A stretch of DNA of 64,000 nt, taken from NCBI GenBank assembly GCA_031430595.1, contig JANPBU010000031.1, positions 1 to 64,000 on the forward strand, in the 5' to 3' direction. The translations under genes and the position numbers were made by a program. Below the pieces are notes generated by a model. It was given only the letters and a program-made list of their open reading frames with translations, did no database searches and was not told where the DNA came from. The stretch's first letter is position 1. Each line of letters begins with the position of its first letter. Shown piece after piece: positions 8,733-17,259 of the stretch. Source of the stretch: JANNBN01 sp031430595. GTDB taxonomy: Bacteria; Actinomycetota; Acidimicrobiia; Acidimicrobiales; JANYDT01.

Positions 8733-9323
8733 GTGGCAAACCCGAAACGTCAACGCCAAGACTCACTACGTGCCGACAAAATCGCACGCCTTGAAGCCGA
8801 AAAGCAGGCAACAGTTCGCAAAAAGAACAACATTCGTTACGGCGGTATTGCCGCCGTGCTTATTGCTGTAGTGGTTGGGGTGACACTGCTTACGAGTCGG
8901 GGCGATGACAAGACAAAGGCTCCGACGGCTGCGGGCGCGGCACCACAGATTGTGATTCCAGCTGGCGCGGCTCCGAAGGAACTGAAGTCAAAAGATATTC
9001 GCATCGGAACCGGCGAAACCGTGAAAGCCGGTGACACCGTTCAGGTTCGCTACACCGGCGTGGCATGGAGCACAAAGAAGCAATTCGACTCAAACTGGGG
9101 TGATGGTAAAGAACTGTTCCCGGTCGCTAATGTCGGAACAGATGGTGCTCAGGTAATCAAGGGTTGGAAAAACATCGTCGGCATGAAGGTCGGCGGGCGT
9201 CGCGAACTCACTATTCCACCGGCGCTGGGCTACGGGGACAGTGGCGCAGGAGCTGACATTAAAGCTGGCGAGACCCTCGTTTTCGTCGTCGACGTTGTCG
9301 CAACAGCACGGGGTACGAAGTAA
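8733..9323 (+). CDS. FKBP-type peptidyl-prolyl isomerase, membrane anchored
   Basis: Catalyses cis-trans isomerisation of Xaa-Pro bonds, probably on the outer face of the membrane. GTG 8733 (VANPKRQRQ) is preferred because the upstream frame overlaps the divergent DUF4032 start and lacks family-like sequence. The N-terminus is strongly basic, followed by one transmembrane helix (YGGIAAVLIAVVVGVTLL). A short linker leads to the FKBP domain: VQVRYTGVAW, VIKGWKNIVGMKVGGRRELTIPPALGYG and FVVDVVA, with the canonical core residues present. About 196 residues. Start codons of the two divergent genes lie 45 bp apart, so promoters are compact and translation may be leaderless. Confidence 0.93.
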   Translation: MANPKRQRQDSLRADKIARLEAEKQATVRKKNNIRYGGIAAVLIAVVVGVTLLTSRGDDKTKAPTAAGAAPQIVIPAGAAPKELKSKDIRIGTGETVKAGDTVQVRYTGVAWSTKKQFDSNWGDGKELFPVANVGTDGAQVIKGWKNIVGMKVGGRRELTIPPALGYGDSGAGADIKAGETLVFVVDVVATARGTK

Positions 9324-9325
9324 CC

Positions 9326-9553
9326 GTGGCTGGTCCCGTTCCACAATCTGGGGCCATGGTGGCCTGCCCAAATTGCAATGCCGAGGTGATGCAGAAGGCG
9401 ATGATCCCGGTGGGGGCACTCGACGGGGTGCCGTTTTATCTGTGCGTTGTTTGTTCCCGGCAATCGATCAGAACCGGATCGGCCGAACCAACGGAGCAAA
9501 TTGACCGTTCTGACCCGTCTGCGCCGCCGGAACTGAGTTCCCAGGTCAGCTGA
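9326..9553 (+). CDS. Small zinc-ribbon protein
   Basis: Two CxxC knuckles (CPNC and CVVC, about 24 residues apart) form a likely zinc ribbon in a 75-residue protein. The C-terminal third is polar and probably disordered. The start is GTG 9326 (2 bp after the FKBP stop) or ATG 9356, directly before the first knuckle. It sits between FKBP and an acyl-CoA synthetase on the same strand with tiny gaps, so it is probably cotranscribed. No specific function can be given. Confidence 0.65.
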   Translation: MAGPVPQSGAMVACPNCNAEVMQKAMIPVGALDGVPFYLCVVCSRQSIRTGSAEPTEQIDRSDPSAPPELSSQVS

Positions 9554-9560
9554 CCAACGT

Positions 9561-11222
9561 ATGGCCCTGTTGCATTTTGCTGACCTGTTCGAAGCAATTG
9601 CTGACGAGTTCTGCGATGCGCCTGCACTAGTGCACGGTGTCGCGGAACCGGGCAGTCGAACGACTGGATCGAATGTTCGACGATATAGCTGGGGTGAATA
9701 CGAGGTCGCTGCGTCGAAGTTTGCCAATTTCCTTTCGGATCTCGACATCGGGGTTGACCAAAAGGTCGGCCTTTTTTTGCACAATTCACCGGAGTATCTG
9801 ATCGCCCAGTTTGGCGCCTTCAAACAACGGTGCGTGCCTATCAACATCAACTACCGATACCAGGCACGCGAACTTGCCTATCTAATCGACAACGCCGACC
9901 TCGACGTGGTCGTGTTTCATGCGTCGCTCAGCGACCAAATCGCTGCGGTTCAACTGTTACCAGCAGCTAAACGAGTGAAGGCGTGGGTTCGGGTAGACGA
10001 TAGATCGGGCCGATCAACCAGCGAAGTTGTTGGGGTGCTGAGTTGGAACGACATTCTTGCCTCACAGATTGCAGCCCCAAGAGTTGAGCGGTCTGAGGAT
10101 GACCGCTACTTTTTGTACACCGGTGGCACAACGGGCATGCCAAAGGGTGTCGTCTTTCGTATGGGCGATTTTGTATCTCGTATGTTCACTGCGTATACCT
10201 ACCGGGGTTGGGTCCCGCCAACGTCAGCCCACGATGTGATCGTTCAGTCAAGGTTGCATGCCGACGCCGGTGATCGTCGGGTTTCACTCGTTGCTTGCCC
10301 ATTGATGCACGGAACCGGCATGTGGCTTGGTGCGTTTTACGCTCACCTGTGCGGGGGAACCACCCTGACGATGAGCAGCCGCGGTTTCGATGCCGACGAA
10401 CTGTGGTCAGTGGCACAAGCCGAGCGCGCCGACGCCATCACCATTGTGGGTGACTCGTTTGCGGTGCCAATGCTTCGAGCGCTCGACACAGCGGCCGAAA
10501 CCGGTAACCCTTACGACCTGTCGAGTCTTCGTATTATTCAGTCTTCAGGGGTAATGCTGTCAGCGGAAACCCAAACCGGTTTGCTTCGGCACTGTGATGT
10601 ACGCATAGTTGATTCTATGGGGTCGACAGAAGGCGGAATGGCTCGACGTATCGCGACTCGAGCCACACCGATTGAAACCGCAACTTTCGAGTTAATACCG
10701 GGCACAAAATTGGTATCCGACGATGGACGAGTGGTGCAGACTGGCTCGGGAGACGCAGGCCGAGTCGCTGCATCGGCGGTGGTGCCGCTCGAGTATTTCA
10801 AAGACCCCGAAAAGTCAGCATCAACGTTCGTCGTGATCGACGGCGTTCGCCACGCAATGGCTGGCGACTACGCAACTCTTGACGCAGCTGGCCGACTGGT
10901 TCTGTTAGGTCGAGGAAGCAACTGCATCAATACAGCCGGCGAAAAGGTCTTCCCTGAGGAAGTCGAAGAATCGCTGAAACGTCATCCCGAAGTTGTTGAT
11001 TGTTTAGTGGTTGGTGTCGAAGACGAAGGAAAATTCGGACAACAAGTTGCGGCAGTTGTTTGTTTGGCTACTGGAAGTGTTCTGCATACTGATGAATTGA
11101 AACAGCATGTTCACGCAGACCTTGCCGGATACAAAGTACCGAGGCTCATCAAGATTGTGACGTACATTGAACGTTCAGCGGCAGGCAAAGCCGACTACGT
11201 TTGGGCAAGATCACTGTTCTAA
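9561..11222 (+). CDS. Acyl-CoA synthetase, FadD17/FadD19-like (AMP-forming)
   Basis: Activates a carboxylic acid to its CoA thioester through an acyl-adenylate. At 553 residues it carries the ANL-family P-loop YTGGTTGMPKGVV, the A5-like motif DSMGSTEGG, the hinge region LGRGSNCINTAGEKVFPEEVEE, and the C-terminal lysine region SAAGKADY. The motif NSPEYLIAQFGAFKQRCVPININYRY is typical of mycobacterial FadD17/FadD19 enzymes that act on long-chain or steroid side-chain acids, so such a substrate is possible. A paralog with the same ACPLMHGTG motif is encoded at 15610. Its stop overlaps that of the convergent acyl-CoA dehydrogenase by 4 bp. Confidence 0.92.
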   Translation: MALLHFADLFEAIADEFCDAPALVHGVAEPGSRTTGSNVRRYSWGEYEVAASKFANFLSDLDIGVDQKVGLFLHNSPEYLIAQFGAFKQRCVPININYRYQARELAYLIDNADLDVVVFHASLSDQIAAVQLLPAAKRVKAWVRVDDRSGRSTSEVVGVLSWNDILASQIAAPRVERSEDDRYFLYTGGTTGMPKGVVFRMGDFVSRMFTAYTYRGWVPPTSAHDVIVQSRLHADAGDRRVSLVACPLMHGTGMWLGAFYAHLCGGTTLTMSSRGFDADELWSVAQAERADAITIVGDSFAVPMLRALDTAAETGNPYDLSSLRIIQSSGVMLSAETQTGLLRHCDVRIVDSMGSTEGGMARRIATRATPIETATFELIPGTKLVSDDGRVVQTGSGDAGRVAASAVVPLEYFKDPEKSASTFVVIDGVRHAMAGDYATLDAAGRLVLLGRGSNCINTAGEKVFPEEVEESLKRHPEVVDCLVVGVEDEGKFGQQVAAVVCLATGSVLHTDELKQHVHADLAGYKVPRLIKIVTYIERSAAGKADYVWARSLF

Positions 11223-12373
11223 TTTACGAGCTTTCGGCCGATGATCTCTTTCATGATTTCGGTCGTTCCACCGTAAATGGTGGTGATACGAGCATCGGCA
11301 TAGGCCCGCGAGATGGGGTACTCAAGCATGTACCCGTAGCCACCGTGAAGTTGAAGACACGTATCAACTGCCCGTTTTTGTAGTTCGGTACACCACCACT
11401 TAGCCATCGCAGCTTCTTCAACACTCAGATTCCCGCGGTTGAGTTCGGTTATGCACCGATCGACGAACGACTGGGTCACCTCAACCTCAGTTGCGACCTC
11501 GGCGAGTTTGAATTTGGTGTTTTGGAACTGAGCGACCGGCTGCCCGAAAGCTTTTCGGTCTTTCGTGTACTCAATTGTCCAGTTGAGAGCGGCACGAGCG
11601 GCGGCCAACCCACTAATCGCAATCGACAAGCGTTCTTGGGCCAGGTTTCGCACCAGCAGGGTAAATCCTTCACCTTCTTCGCCAAGGCGGTTCGCCACCG
11701 GAACGTGCACATCGGTAAAGAAAAGCTCAGCCGTATCTTGCGAATGTTGCCCAATTTTCTCGAGGTTTCGCCCACGCTCGAAGCCCTTCATTCCACGTTC
11801 AAGCACCAATAACGAAATGCCTTTGTGCTTAAGATCAGGATTTGTTTTGACAGCAACGATCACAACATCAGAGTTGATTCCGTTTGTGATGAACGTTTTT
11901 GAACCGTTAACTACGTAATGGTCGCCATCACGAATCGCCGTGGTTGACATTGAAGCGAGGTCTGAGCCAATACCTGGTTCGGTCATTGCGACAGCCGTGA
12001 TCAACTCACCAGAACAAATGCCCGGTAACCAGCGCGCCTGTTGCTCGGCATTGGCCAGGTGAATGAAGTACGGCAGCGTGATGTCGTTATGCAGGGTTAA
12101 CCCAAGCCCCGCCCCGCCGTAGCCCGAATACATCAGCTCTTCAGAAATGATCGTGTTGAACCTAAAGTCGTTGGTTCCGCCACCCCCAAATGCTTCGGGT
12201 GCTTGAAGCGCTAAAAAGCCTTGGGCGCCGGCAGCCGTGAAAAGGCCGCGGTCAACAATTCCGTTCTTTTCCCATTCGCTGTAAAACGGGGTGATCTCTT
12301 TGGCAACAAAACGTCGAAACGAGTCACGAAACATGTCGTGTTCTTCAGTGAAAATTGTGCGCTGCATCGCCAC
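11219..12373 (-). CDS. Acyl-CoA dehydrogenase, long-chain/isovaleryl type
   Basis: FAD-dependent alpha,beta-oxidation of an acyl-CoA, the first step of beta-oxidation. 384 residues with the signatures AMTEPGIGSDLASM, NGSKTFITNG, KAFGQPVAQFQ and LHGGYGYMLEYP. The usual YEGT catalytic Glu site of medium/short-chain enzymes is YGGT here. A Glu instead occurs in AQERLSIA, the position used by long-chain and isovaleryl-CoA dehydrogenases. The enzyme therefore appears active and of that subgroup; chain length cannot be fixed. It may start at the second Met (12367). Convergent with fadD at 9561. Confidence 0.93.
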   Translation of the reverse strand: MAMQRTIFTEEHDMFRDSFRRFVAKEITPFYSEWEKNGIVDRGLFTAAGAQGFLALQAPEAFGGGGTNDFRFNTIISEELMYSGYGGAGLGLTLHNDITLPYFIHLANAEQQARWLPGICSGELITAVAMTEPGIGSDLASMSTTAIRDGDHYVVNGSKTFITNGINSDVVIVAVKTNPDLKHKGISLLVLERGMKGFERGRNLEKIGQHSQDTAELFFTDVHVPVANRLGEEGEGFTLLVRNLAQERLSIAISGLAAARAALNWTIEYTKDRKAFGQPVAQFQNTKFKLAEVATEVEVTQSFVDRCITELNRGNLSVEEAAMAKWWCTELQKRAVDTCLQLHGGYGYMLEYPISRAYADARITTIYGGTTEIMKEIIGRKLVN

Positions 12374-12420
12374 AGAGTTTGCCCTAGCTGAGCCCCCAGC
12401 ACCAACTGGGGCGAAAGTTG

Positions 12421-12942
12421 TTAAGCCGCAGTTTTGGGTCGTTTAGCCTGCAAACAGCTCGAAAAACCAAGCTCGGCGAGTTCTTTCGCCATCGGTCGAA
12501 GTGGGTCGGTGTATGCAGCTTCAGCTGGGTTTTTCTTGATGGACACGATCGCAGCTTCGGTTCGCTTCCAGATCCCGGCAAGTTGCGCAGAATATGGGCC
12601 CGAGGGCAATGTTTCTTTCTTCACAGCTACCTGCTGTTCTTCGAGGTAACGCACTATGAGCAACACGTACTCGGCGACGTCCTTTGGCTTGGCAATCTTC
12701 TTCTTGCCACCTCGGACGCCTGGGGTAGTTGCTTCGTGGCGTTCAAAGCTGGCCACACTTGCCGCCATTTGTTCACGGGCCTTGTCGCAGATCGGCTCAA
12801 CTTTGGCGATGTAGGCAACCAGCGAAACTTTGTCGGCATCTGTGGCCGAAGCAGCCTGGGCCACCCCGGAGGCACCGAAGATTGACCCAACAATCGCAAC
12901 GGCTAAAAAACTTCGAACAACATAACTAGAGCGCACCTGCAT
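12421..12942 (-). CDS. Secreted helical hypothetical protein
   Basis: Not recognised. 173 residues with a good signal peptide (YVVRSFLAVAIVGSIFG, cleavage near VAQA). The mature part is about 140 residues, mostly alpha-helical, with two cysteines (EPICDKA and FSSCLQA) that could form a disulfide linking the two ends. It carries a lysine-rich patch (GGKKKIAKPKD). Flanking genes on this strand are the acyl-CoA dehydrogenase downstream and a divergent GHMP kinase upstream; neither suggests a role. Confidence 0.65.
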   Translation of the reverse strand: MQVRSSYVVRSFLAVAIVGSIFGASGVAQAASATDADKVSLVAYIAKVEPICDKAREQMAASVASFERHEATTPGVRGGKKKIAKPKDVAEYVLLIVRYLEEQQVAVKKETLPSGPYSAQLAGIWKRTEAAIVSIKKNPAEAAYTDPLRPMAKELAELGFSSCLQAKRPKTAA

Positions 12943-13007
12943 GTTCCCAACATTAGTCGAGCAGGTCGAACTCCTCGGGCCAGCGACTGTGTCACACTTC
13001 TTCGCCC

Positions 13008-14123
13008 ATGAAACCTCAGCCAGACCCGAACCGCGGACAGAGGATCAGCCCGCCTCCGGTCGTGCAGTCGGTCGGGCAGTCGGTCGGTGTAAGTGACTTC
13101 GTTCCGATTCGAGTTCATGTTCCTGTTCGTATCGCCGACATCGGCGGCTGGACCGATACCTGGTTTGCCAAACGTGGCGTGGTGTGCAATCTTGCCGCCG
13201 GCCCAGGTGTCACCGTCAGCATTGAATCCACCGAATCGAAGCATTCGGTGCTCGATCTCCGTAATCTGAATTCAGAATACGTGCTCGACGTGTCAGGTAC
13301 CGAGCGCCTCAAACGTTCCCATCCGATGTTGGCCGAATGTTGGATGCGTCATGGTGCCCATCAGATGTCGCAGCGGTCGGTGCGAATTTCGCTTGACTCT
13401 GCGGTTCCAGCCGGATCATCGCTTGGTACGTCTGCTTCAGTTGGCGTGGGGGTCATTGCTGCGCTGCAAGCGGCCAGTGGAGGCGGAGATCGTCTCGATA
13501 AAGATTTGCTTGCACAACTCGCCCACAGCGCCGAGACCCGCTCAGGTTTAGAGAGTGGCGTTCAAGATCATGTTGCTGCAGCTCATGGAGGCATCAATCT
13601 GATCGACATTGAATACCCCAGCTTCAGCGTGAGACCACTCAATATCTTGGAACAGACATTTGCCGAGCTCGACCGCCGACTCATCACTGTTTACTTCGGA
13701 CGCCCGCACGAGTCGTCAGTGCTACACGAAATGGTGATTGCTCGGCTCGAAGCAACGGGAAGCGGTGCAGACGAACTGGAATACCTCCGAAGCCTTGCCG
13801 TGTCAGCGTCCAACGCATTAGAGGCAGGTGATCTCGACGCATACGGTATGTCGCTCATCGGAACAGTCGAAGGTCAGCGCGCATTGCATCCGGGGCTGAT
13901 AAGTGCAGACGCCGAAACGGTACTTTCAATAGTGCGACGGGTCGGCGGTCATATGAAGGTCAACGGTGCGGGCGGCCCGGGCGGGTCGGTCACGCTTCTT
14001 GGCCCCGATGATCCAACAAGGCTGCAAGAACTTCGCGACGCGATCGTCAGCCAGGCTTCGTGGAGCATGCTTTCGCTTCGGTTGTGGCGAAACGGGGTCA
14101 CGTTTGAACAAGGTGCGTCTTAA
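13008..14123 (+). CDS. GHMP-family sugar kinase (fucokinase/heptose-kinase-like)
   Basis: ATP-dependent small-molecule kinase. 371 residues. Motif 1 RIADIGGWTDTWF (41-53) is the sugar-binding GGWTD seen in fucokinase and HddA-type heptose kinases. Motif 2 VPAGSSLGTSASV (133-145) is the ATP-binding loop, and motif 3 is KVNGAGGPGGSVTLLG near 310-325. The likely substrate is a hexose or heptose, for nucleotide-sugar or glycan synthesis. No nucleotidyltransferase partner is adjacent; the next gene is an enoyl-CoA hydratase. The first about 28 residues are low complexity, so the true start may be later. Confidence 0.85.
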   Translation: MKPQPDPNRGQRISPPPVVQSVGQSVGVSDFVPIRVHVPVRIADIGGWTDTWFAKRGVVCNLAAGPGVTVSIESTESKHSVLDLRNLNSEYVLDVSGTERLKRSHPMLAECWMRHGAHQMSQRSVRISLDSAVPAGSSLGTSASVGVGVIAALQAASGGGDRLDKDLLAQLAHSAETRSGLESGVQDHVAAAHGGINLIDIEYPSFSVRPLNILEQTFAELDRRLITVYFGRPHESSVLHEMVIARLEATGSGADELEYLRSLAVSASNALEAGDLDAYGMSLIGTVEGQRALHPGLISADAETVLSIVRRVGGHMKVNGAGGPGGSVTLLGPDDPTRLQELRDAIVSQASWSMLSLRLWRNGVTFEQGAS

Positions 14124-14169
14124 CGCCCGGCCACGCTGTAACTGGTGTGATTGTTGATAGATCGGTATC

Positions 14170-15000
14170 GTGACACGCATGAATGATCGAGTGACCTGGA
14201 CCCTGCGCGACGATGGGGTAGCCGATGTGCGCCTCAACCGTGCTGACAAGATGAACGCTCTTGATCCGGCAATGTTTGACGGCCTCATATCGGTTGGCGA
14301 AGCTTTGAAAACAGATGTGCGAGTGCGCGCCGTTGTTTTGTCGGGTGAAGGGCGGTCGTTTTGCGCCGGGCTCGACTTTGGAAGTTTTCAGGCTATGACC
14401 AATGGGCCTCGAACTCCCGACTCGCCAGCAACTCAACTTGACGGTGGCGTCACGGAAGTTGAGGGCCGAATAACGCATCGAGGCCAACAGGCGGTCTGGG
14501 TCTGGCAAGAAATACCCGTGCCGGTGATTGCAGCCGTGCATGGGGTCGCGCTTGGGGGCGGGTGCCAGATCGCGCTTGGTGCCGACCTGCGATATTGCAC
14601 CGCCGATACCCAGTTTTCTGTACTTGAGATTCGGTGGGGCCTTATCCCCGACATGACGGGAACCCACCTCCTTTCTCGGTTGGTAGGGCTCGACGTGGCG
14701 AAAGAGTTGACGTTTACTGGCCGAATGGTGCGAGGCGAAGAAGCAGTTTCGATTGGGCTAGCCACACGGGTGTGTGACGACCCACTGAGCGAAGCCTTAC
14801 ACGCGGCTGGTGAAATCGCCGCAAAAAGCCCAGACGCAATTCGTGCTGCGAAACGCTTACTCAACAATGCAGCTCTCACTACCCCGGCAGAGCAGTTTTC
14901 GGCTGAACGGGCCGAGATTCAAAAGTTGATTGGGTCACCGAACCAGGTTGAATCGGTCAAGGCGTTTTTCGAAAAGCGGCCCCCCGTTTTTACGGCTTAG
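14170..15000 (+). CDS. Enoyl-CoA hydratase/isomerase (crotonase family)
   Basis: Crotonase-fold enzyme acting on an acyl-CoA intermediate, probably in beta-oxidation beside the FadD ligases. About 276 residues. The oxyanion-hole segments are RSFCAGLDFGSF and GVALGGGCQIALGADLRY; WGLIPDMTGTHLL follows in the active-site region. The acidic residue usual in hydratases just after the second segment is not clear, since DMTG occupies it, so hydratase versus isomerase is uncertain. Start GTG 14170 or ATG 14179. Confidence 0.88.
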   Translation: MTRMNDRVTWTLRDDGVADVRLNRADKMNALDPAMFDGLISVGEALKTDVRVRAVVLSGEGRSFCAGLDFGSFQAMTNGPRTPDSPATQLDGGVTEVEGRITHRGQQAVWVWQEIPVPVIAAVHGVALGGGCQIALGADLRYCTADTQFSVLEIRWGLIPDMTGTHLLSRLVGLDVAKELTFTGRMVRGEEAVSIGLATRVCDDPLSEALHAAGEIAAKSPDAIRAAKRLLNNAALTTPAEQFSAERAEIQKLIGSPNQVESVKAFFEKRPPVFTA

Positions 15001-15113
15001 CAACCTTTTTGTTACCGGACCCCCATTTTCTGTCATAGGGGTGCCTGATACTACATAGCGAACATCAAAACAGCGCTCAAACGAGTGTTGTCTACTGAAA
15101 AGGAAGCTATGTC

Positions 15114-15569
15114 ATGACCAATCACATCACCCTCAGCGGTAACGTCACCCGAGATCCCGAACTGCGGTTCACTACCAGCGGTCAAGGCCGCACCGTCATC
15201 ACGCTGGCCACCAATCGTCGCTTTCAGCCCAAAGGGGCTACCGAACCTACCGAAATCACTGCGTTCTTCTCAGTAGTTGCGTGGGGTTCGCTCGCCGAGC
15301 ACAGCGCCGAGTCGTTACGCAAAGGCGACCGGGTCACCATCACCGGTCGAGTTGACCATCGTAACTGGGTCGATGAAAACGGTCTGCCGCATAGCTCGTT
15401 TGACGTGGTCGCCGATGAGGTCGCTGTGTCGTTGAAGTTTCGCACCGCCATCGTTGACCGAACCAGACGCGAACCACCGATTCAGGCTCCGCTTGGCGAA
15501 GCTCGTGGTGAAAGTGATGGGGGTGAAGAACTCATAAACACGTCCGAGTTTGACTTGGTCGACGCGTAG
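15114..15569 (+). CDS. ssb: Single-stranded DNA-binding protein, variant without acidic tip
   Basis: OB-fold SSB of 151 residues: ITLSGNVTRDPELRFTTSGQ, VITLATNRRF, FFSVVAWGSLAEHSAESLRKGDRVTITGRV. It binds ssDNA as an oligomer. The C-terminus ends EFDLVDA and has no DDDIPF-like acidic tip, the docking site for replication and repair partners in the principal SSB. This is likely a secondary SSB (SsbB-like, recombination or competence related), not the replicative one. A good Shine-Dalgarno (AAAAGGAAG, about 15098-15106) precedes ATG 15114. The gene sits between lipid genes, with its own 113-bp upstream gap. Confidence 0.88.
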   Translation: MTNHITLSGNVTRDPELRFTTSGQGRTVITLATNRRFQPKGATEPTEITAFFSVVAWGSLAEHSAESLRKGDRVTITGRVDHRNWVDENGLPHSSFDVVADEVAVSLKFRTAIVDRTRREPPIQAPLGEARGESDGGEELINTSEFDLVDA

Positions 15570-15609
15570 GTTTGCGTGACTGTTGGCACATCTCGTATGG
15601 TCCAGGTCT

Positions 15610-17259
15610 GTGGCTCACACCGACTGGAACTATGCCGACCTTCTTGAAGCTGTGGCCGAGGTGGTTCCCGATTGGGTTGCCCAAATCCATGACGGAACCG
15701 CCTACACCTGGCAGCAATTCAACACTCGATCCAACGGATTGGCTGCTGATTTTTTGGCCGCAGGGCTGAGCGAGCAGTCAAAGATTGCAGCGTATTTGTA
15801 CAACGGCCCTGAATATCTTGAGACTTACTTGGCTGCCTTCAAAGCTGGGATGGTTCCGGTAAACACTAACTACCGATACGGTCGAGAGGAGATTACCTAT
15901 CTTTTCTCGAATGCTGATGCTGAGGCTGTGGTGTTCGATGCTGCCTTTTTGCCACTCATTGAATCGGTTCGGTCGGCGCTACCGCTCGTAAAGCGGTGGT
16001 ACGTGGTCGGCGCGCAACCTGCCGACACTCCCAGCTGGGCCGTTGATTACGAATTGATTGTGAGCGGCGGTGGGGCAGAGTCGGTCAGCGCTCCGTGGGG
16101 TCGTAGTGGCGATCACCTGTTGTTGCTCTACACGGGCGGCACCACCGGAATGCCGAAAGGAGTGATGTGGCGCCAAGACGACCTCTTCAACGTTCTAGGT
16201 GCCGGAGGAAACGCCGTACTCGGTATTCAACCGGTTGCTTCGGTCGACGAAGTTCGAACACGTTTCGCCTTGGCGGCTTCGAATGGATCGACGGGTGGCC
16301 CAAGGTTTCTTCCGGCATGCCCCCTAATGCATGGCACCGGTCAGTTTTCAGCATTGATCGGTCTGATGCTTGGAGGGTCAATTGTGACAGTACCCAATCG
16401 CAGCTTCGACCCCGATTACCTCTTCGACGTGATCGAACGTGATCGCGTCAATAGTTGCGTGATCGTCGGCGAGGCGTTCGCGAAACCAATGCTTGCATCG
16501 CTCGAAGCCAATATCGGCCGATGGGACCTTTCGGCGTTGACCAGCATCACAAGTTCAGGCGTCATGTGGAGTCAAGAGACAAAAGCCGCCATTATCGAAC
16601 GCGTCCCGCACATCATGTTGGTTGATAGTTACGGATCTTCCGAGGCTGTTGGGTTGGGCCAATCTGTCAGCACGAAAGAGGGTGCCCAACTCACGGCAAA
16701 ATTTAGCCTCGGACCAACCGTTCATGTGTTCGCAGATAATGATGAACAGGTACTTCCGGGTAGTGATGTCACGGGGTTTGTCGCAATTAGCGGGTTTGTT
16801 CCGTTGGGCTACTACAAAGACGAATCGAAAACAGCAAAGACGTTTCGGACCATTGGTGACATTCGGTATTCGATCCCCGGTGACTTCGCCAAGGTAAATG
16901 CCGACGGAACCCTCCATCTGCTCGGACGTGGGTCAGTGTGCATCAATACCGGCGGCGAAAAGGTGTTTCCTGAAGAAGTTGAAGAAGTCTTGAAACAACA
17001 CCAGCGCATTGAAGACGCCGTATGTGTCGGTGTTCCTGATGATCGATTTGGTGAGGTGATCGTTGCGATGGTGGAGGTCAACGACTCGATCGATACCGTG
17101 GAAGTAATTGGCTACGTGCACCATCGATTGGCCAAATACAAAGCCCCGCGCCATGTACTTGTCGTTACTTCGATTGGTCGATCACCGGCCGGAAAAGTCG
17201 ACTACAAACGACTTACGAGCGAAGCAGTAGCTCGCCTGGCTACGCCTGCGGTTCAGTAG
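15610..17259 (+). CDS. Acyl-CoA synthetase, FadD19-like (AMP-forming)
   Basis: About 549 residues from GTG 15610 (VAHTDWNYADLLE), which fits the family N-terminus better than TTG 15583. Signatures: YNGPEYLETYLAAFKAGMVPVNTNYRY, P-loop YTGGTTGMPKGVMWR, VDSYGSSEAVG, LGRGSVCINTGGEKVFPEEVEE, and the C-terminal catalytic lysine region SPAGKVDYK. It is a clear paralog of the ligase at 9561, most similar by eye to mycobacterial FadD19/FadD17, so long-chain or steroid side-chain acids are plausible substrates. The 3' end overlaps the convergent membrane gene by 20 bp. Confidence 0.93.
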   Translation: MAHTDWNYADLLEAVAEVVPDWVAQIHDGTAYTWQQFNTRSNGLAADFLAAGLSEQSKIAAYLYNGPEYLETYLAAFKAGMVPVNTNYRYGREEITYLFSNADAEAVVFDAAFLPLIESVRSALPLVKRWYVVGAQPADTPSWAVDYELIVSGGGAESVSAPWGRSGDHLLLLYTGGTTGMPKGVMWRQDDLFNVLGAGGNAVLGIQPVASVDEVRTRFALAASNGSTGGPRFLPACPLMHGTGQFSALIGLMLGGSIVTVPNRSFDPDYLFDVIERDRVNSCVIVGEAFAKPMLASLEANIGRWDLSALTSITSSGVMWSQETKAAIIERVPHIMLVDSYGSSEAVGLGQSVSTKEGAQLTAKFSLGPTVHVFADNDEQVLPGSDVTGFVAISGFVPLGYYKDESKTAKTFRTIGDIRYSIPGDFAKVNADGTLHLLGRGSVCINTGGEKVFPEEVEEVLKQHQRIEDAVCVGVPDDRFGEVIVAMVEVNDSIDTVEVIGYVHHRLAKYKAPRHVLVVTSIGRSPAGKVDYKRLTSEAVARLATPAVQ

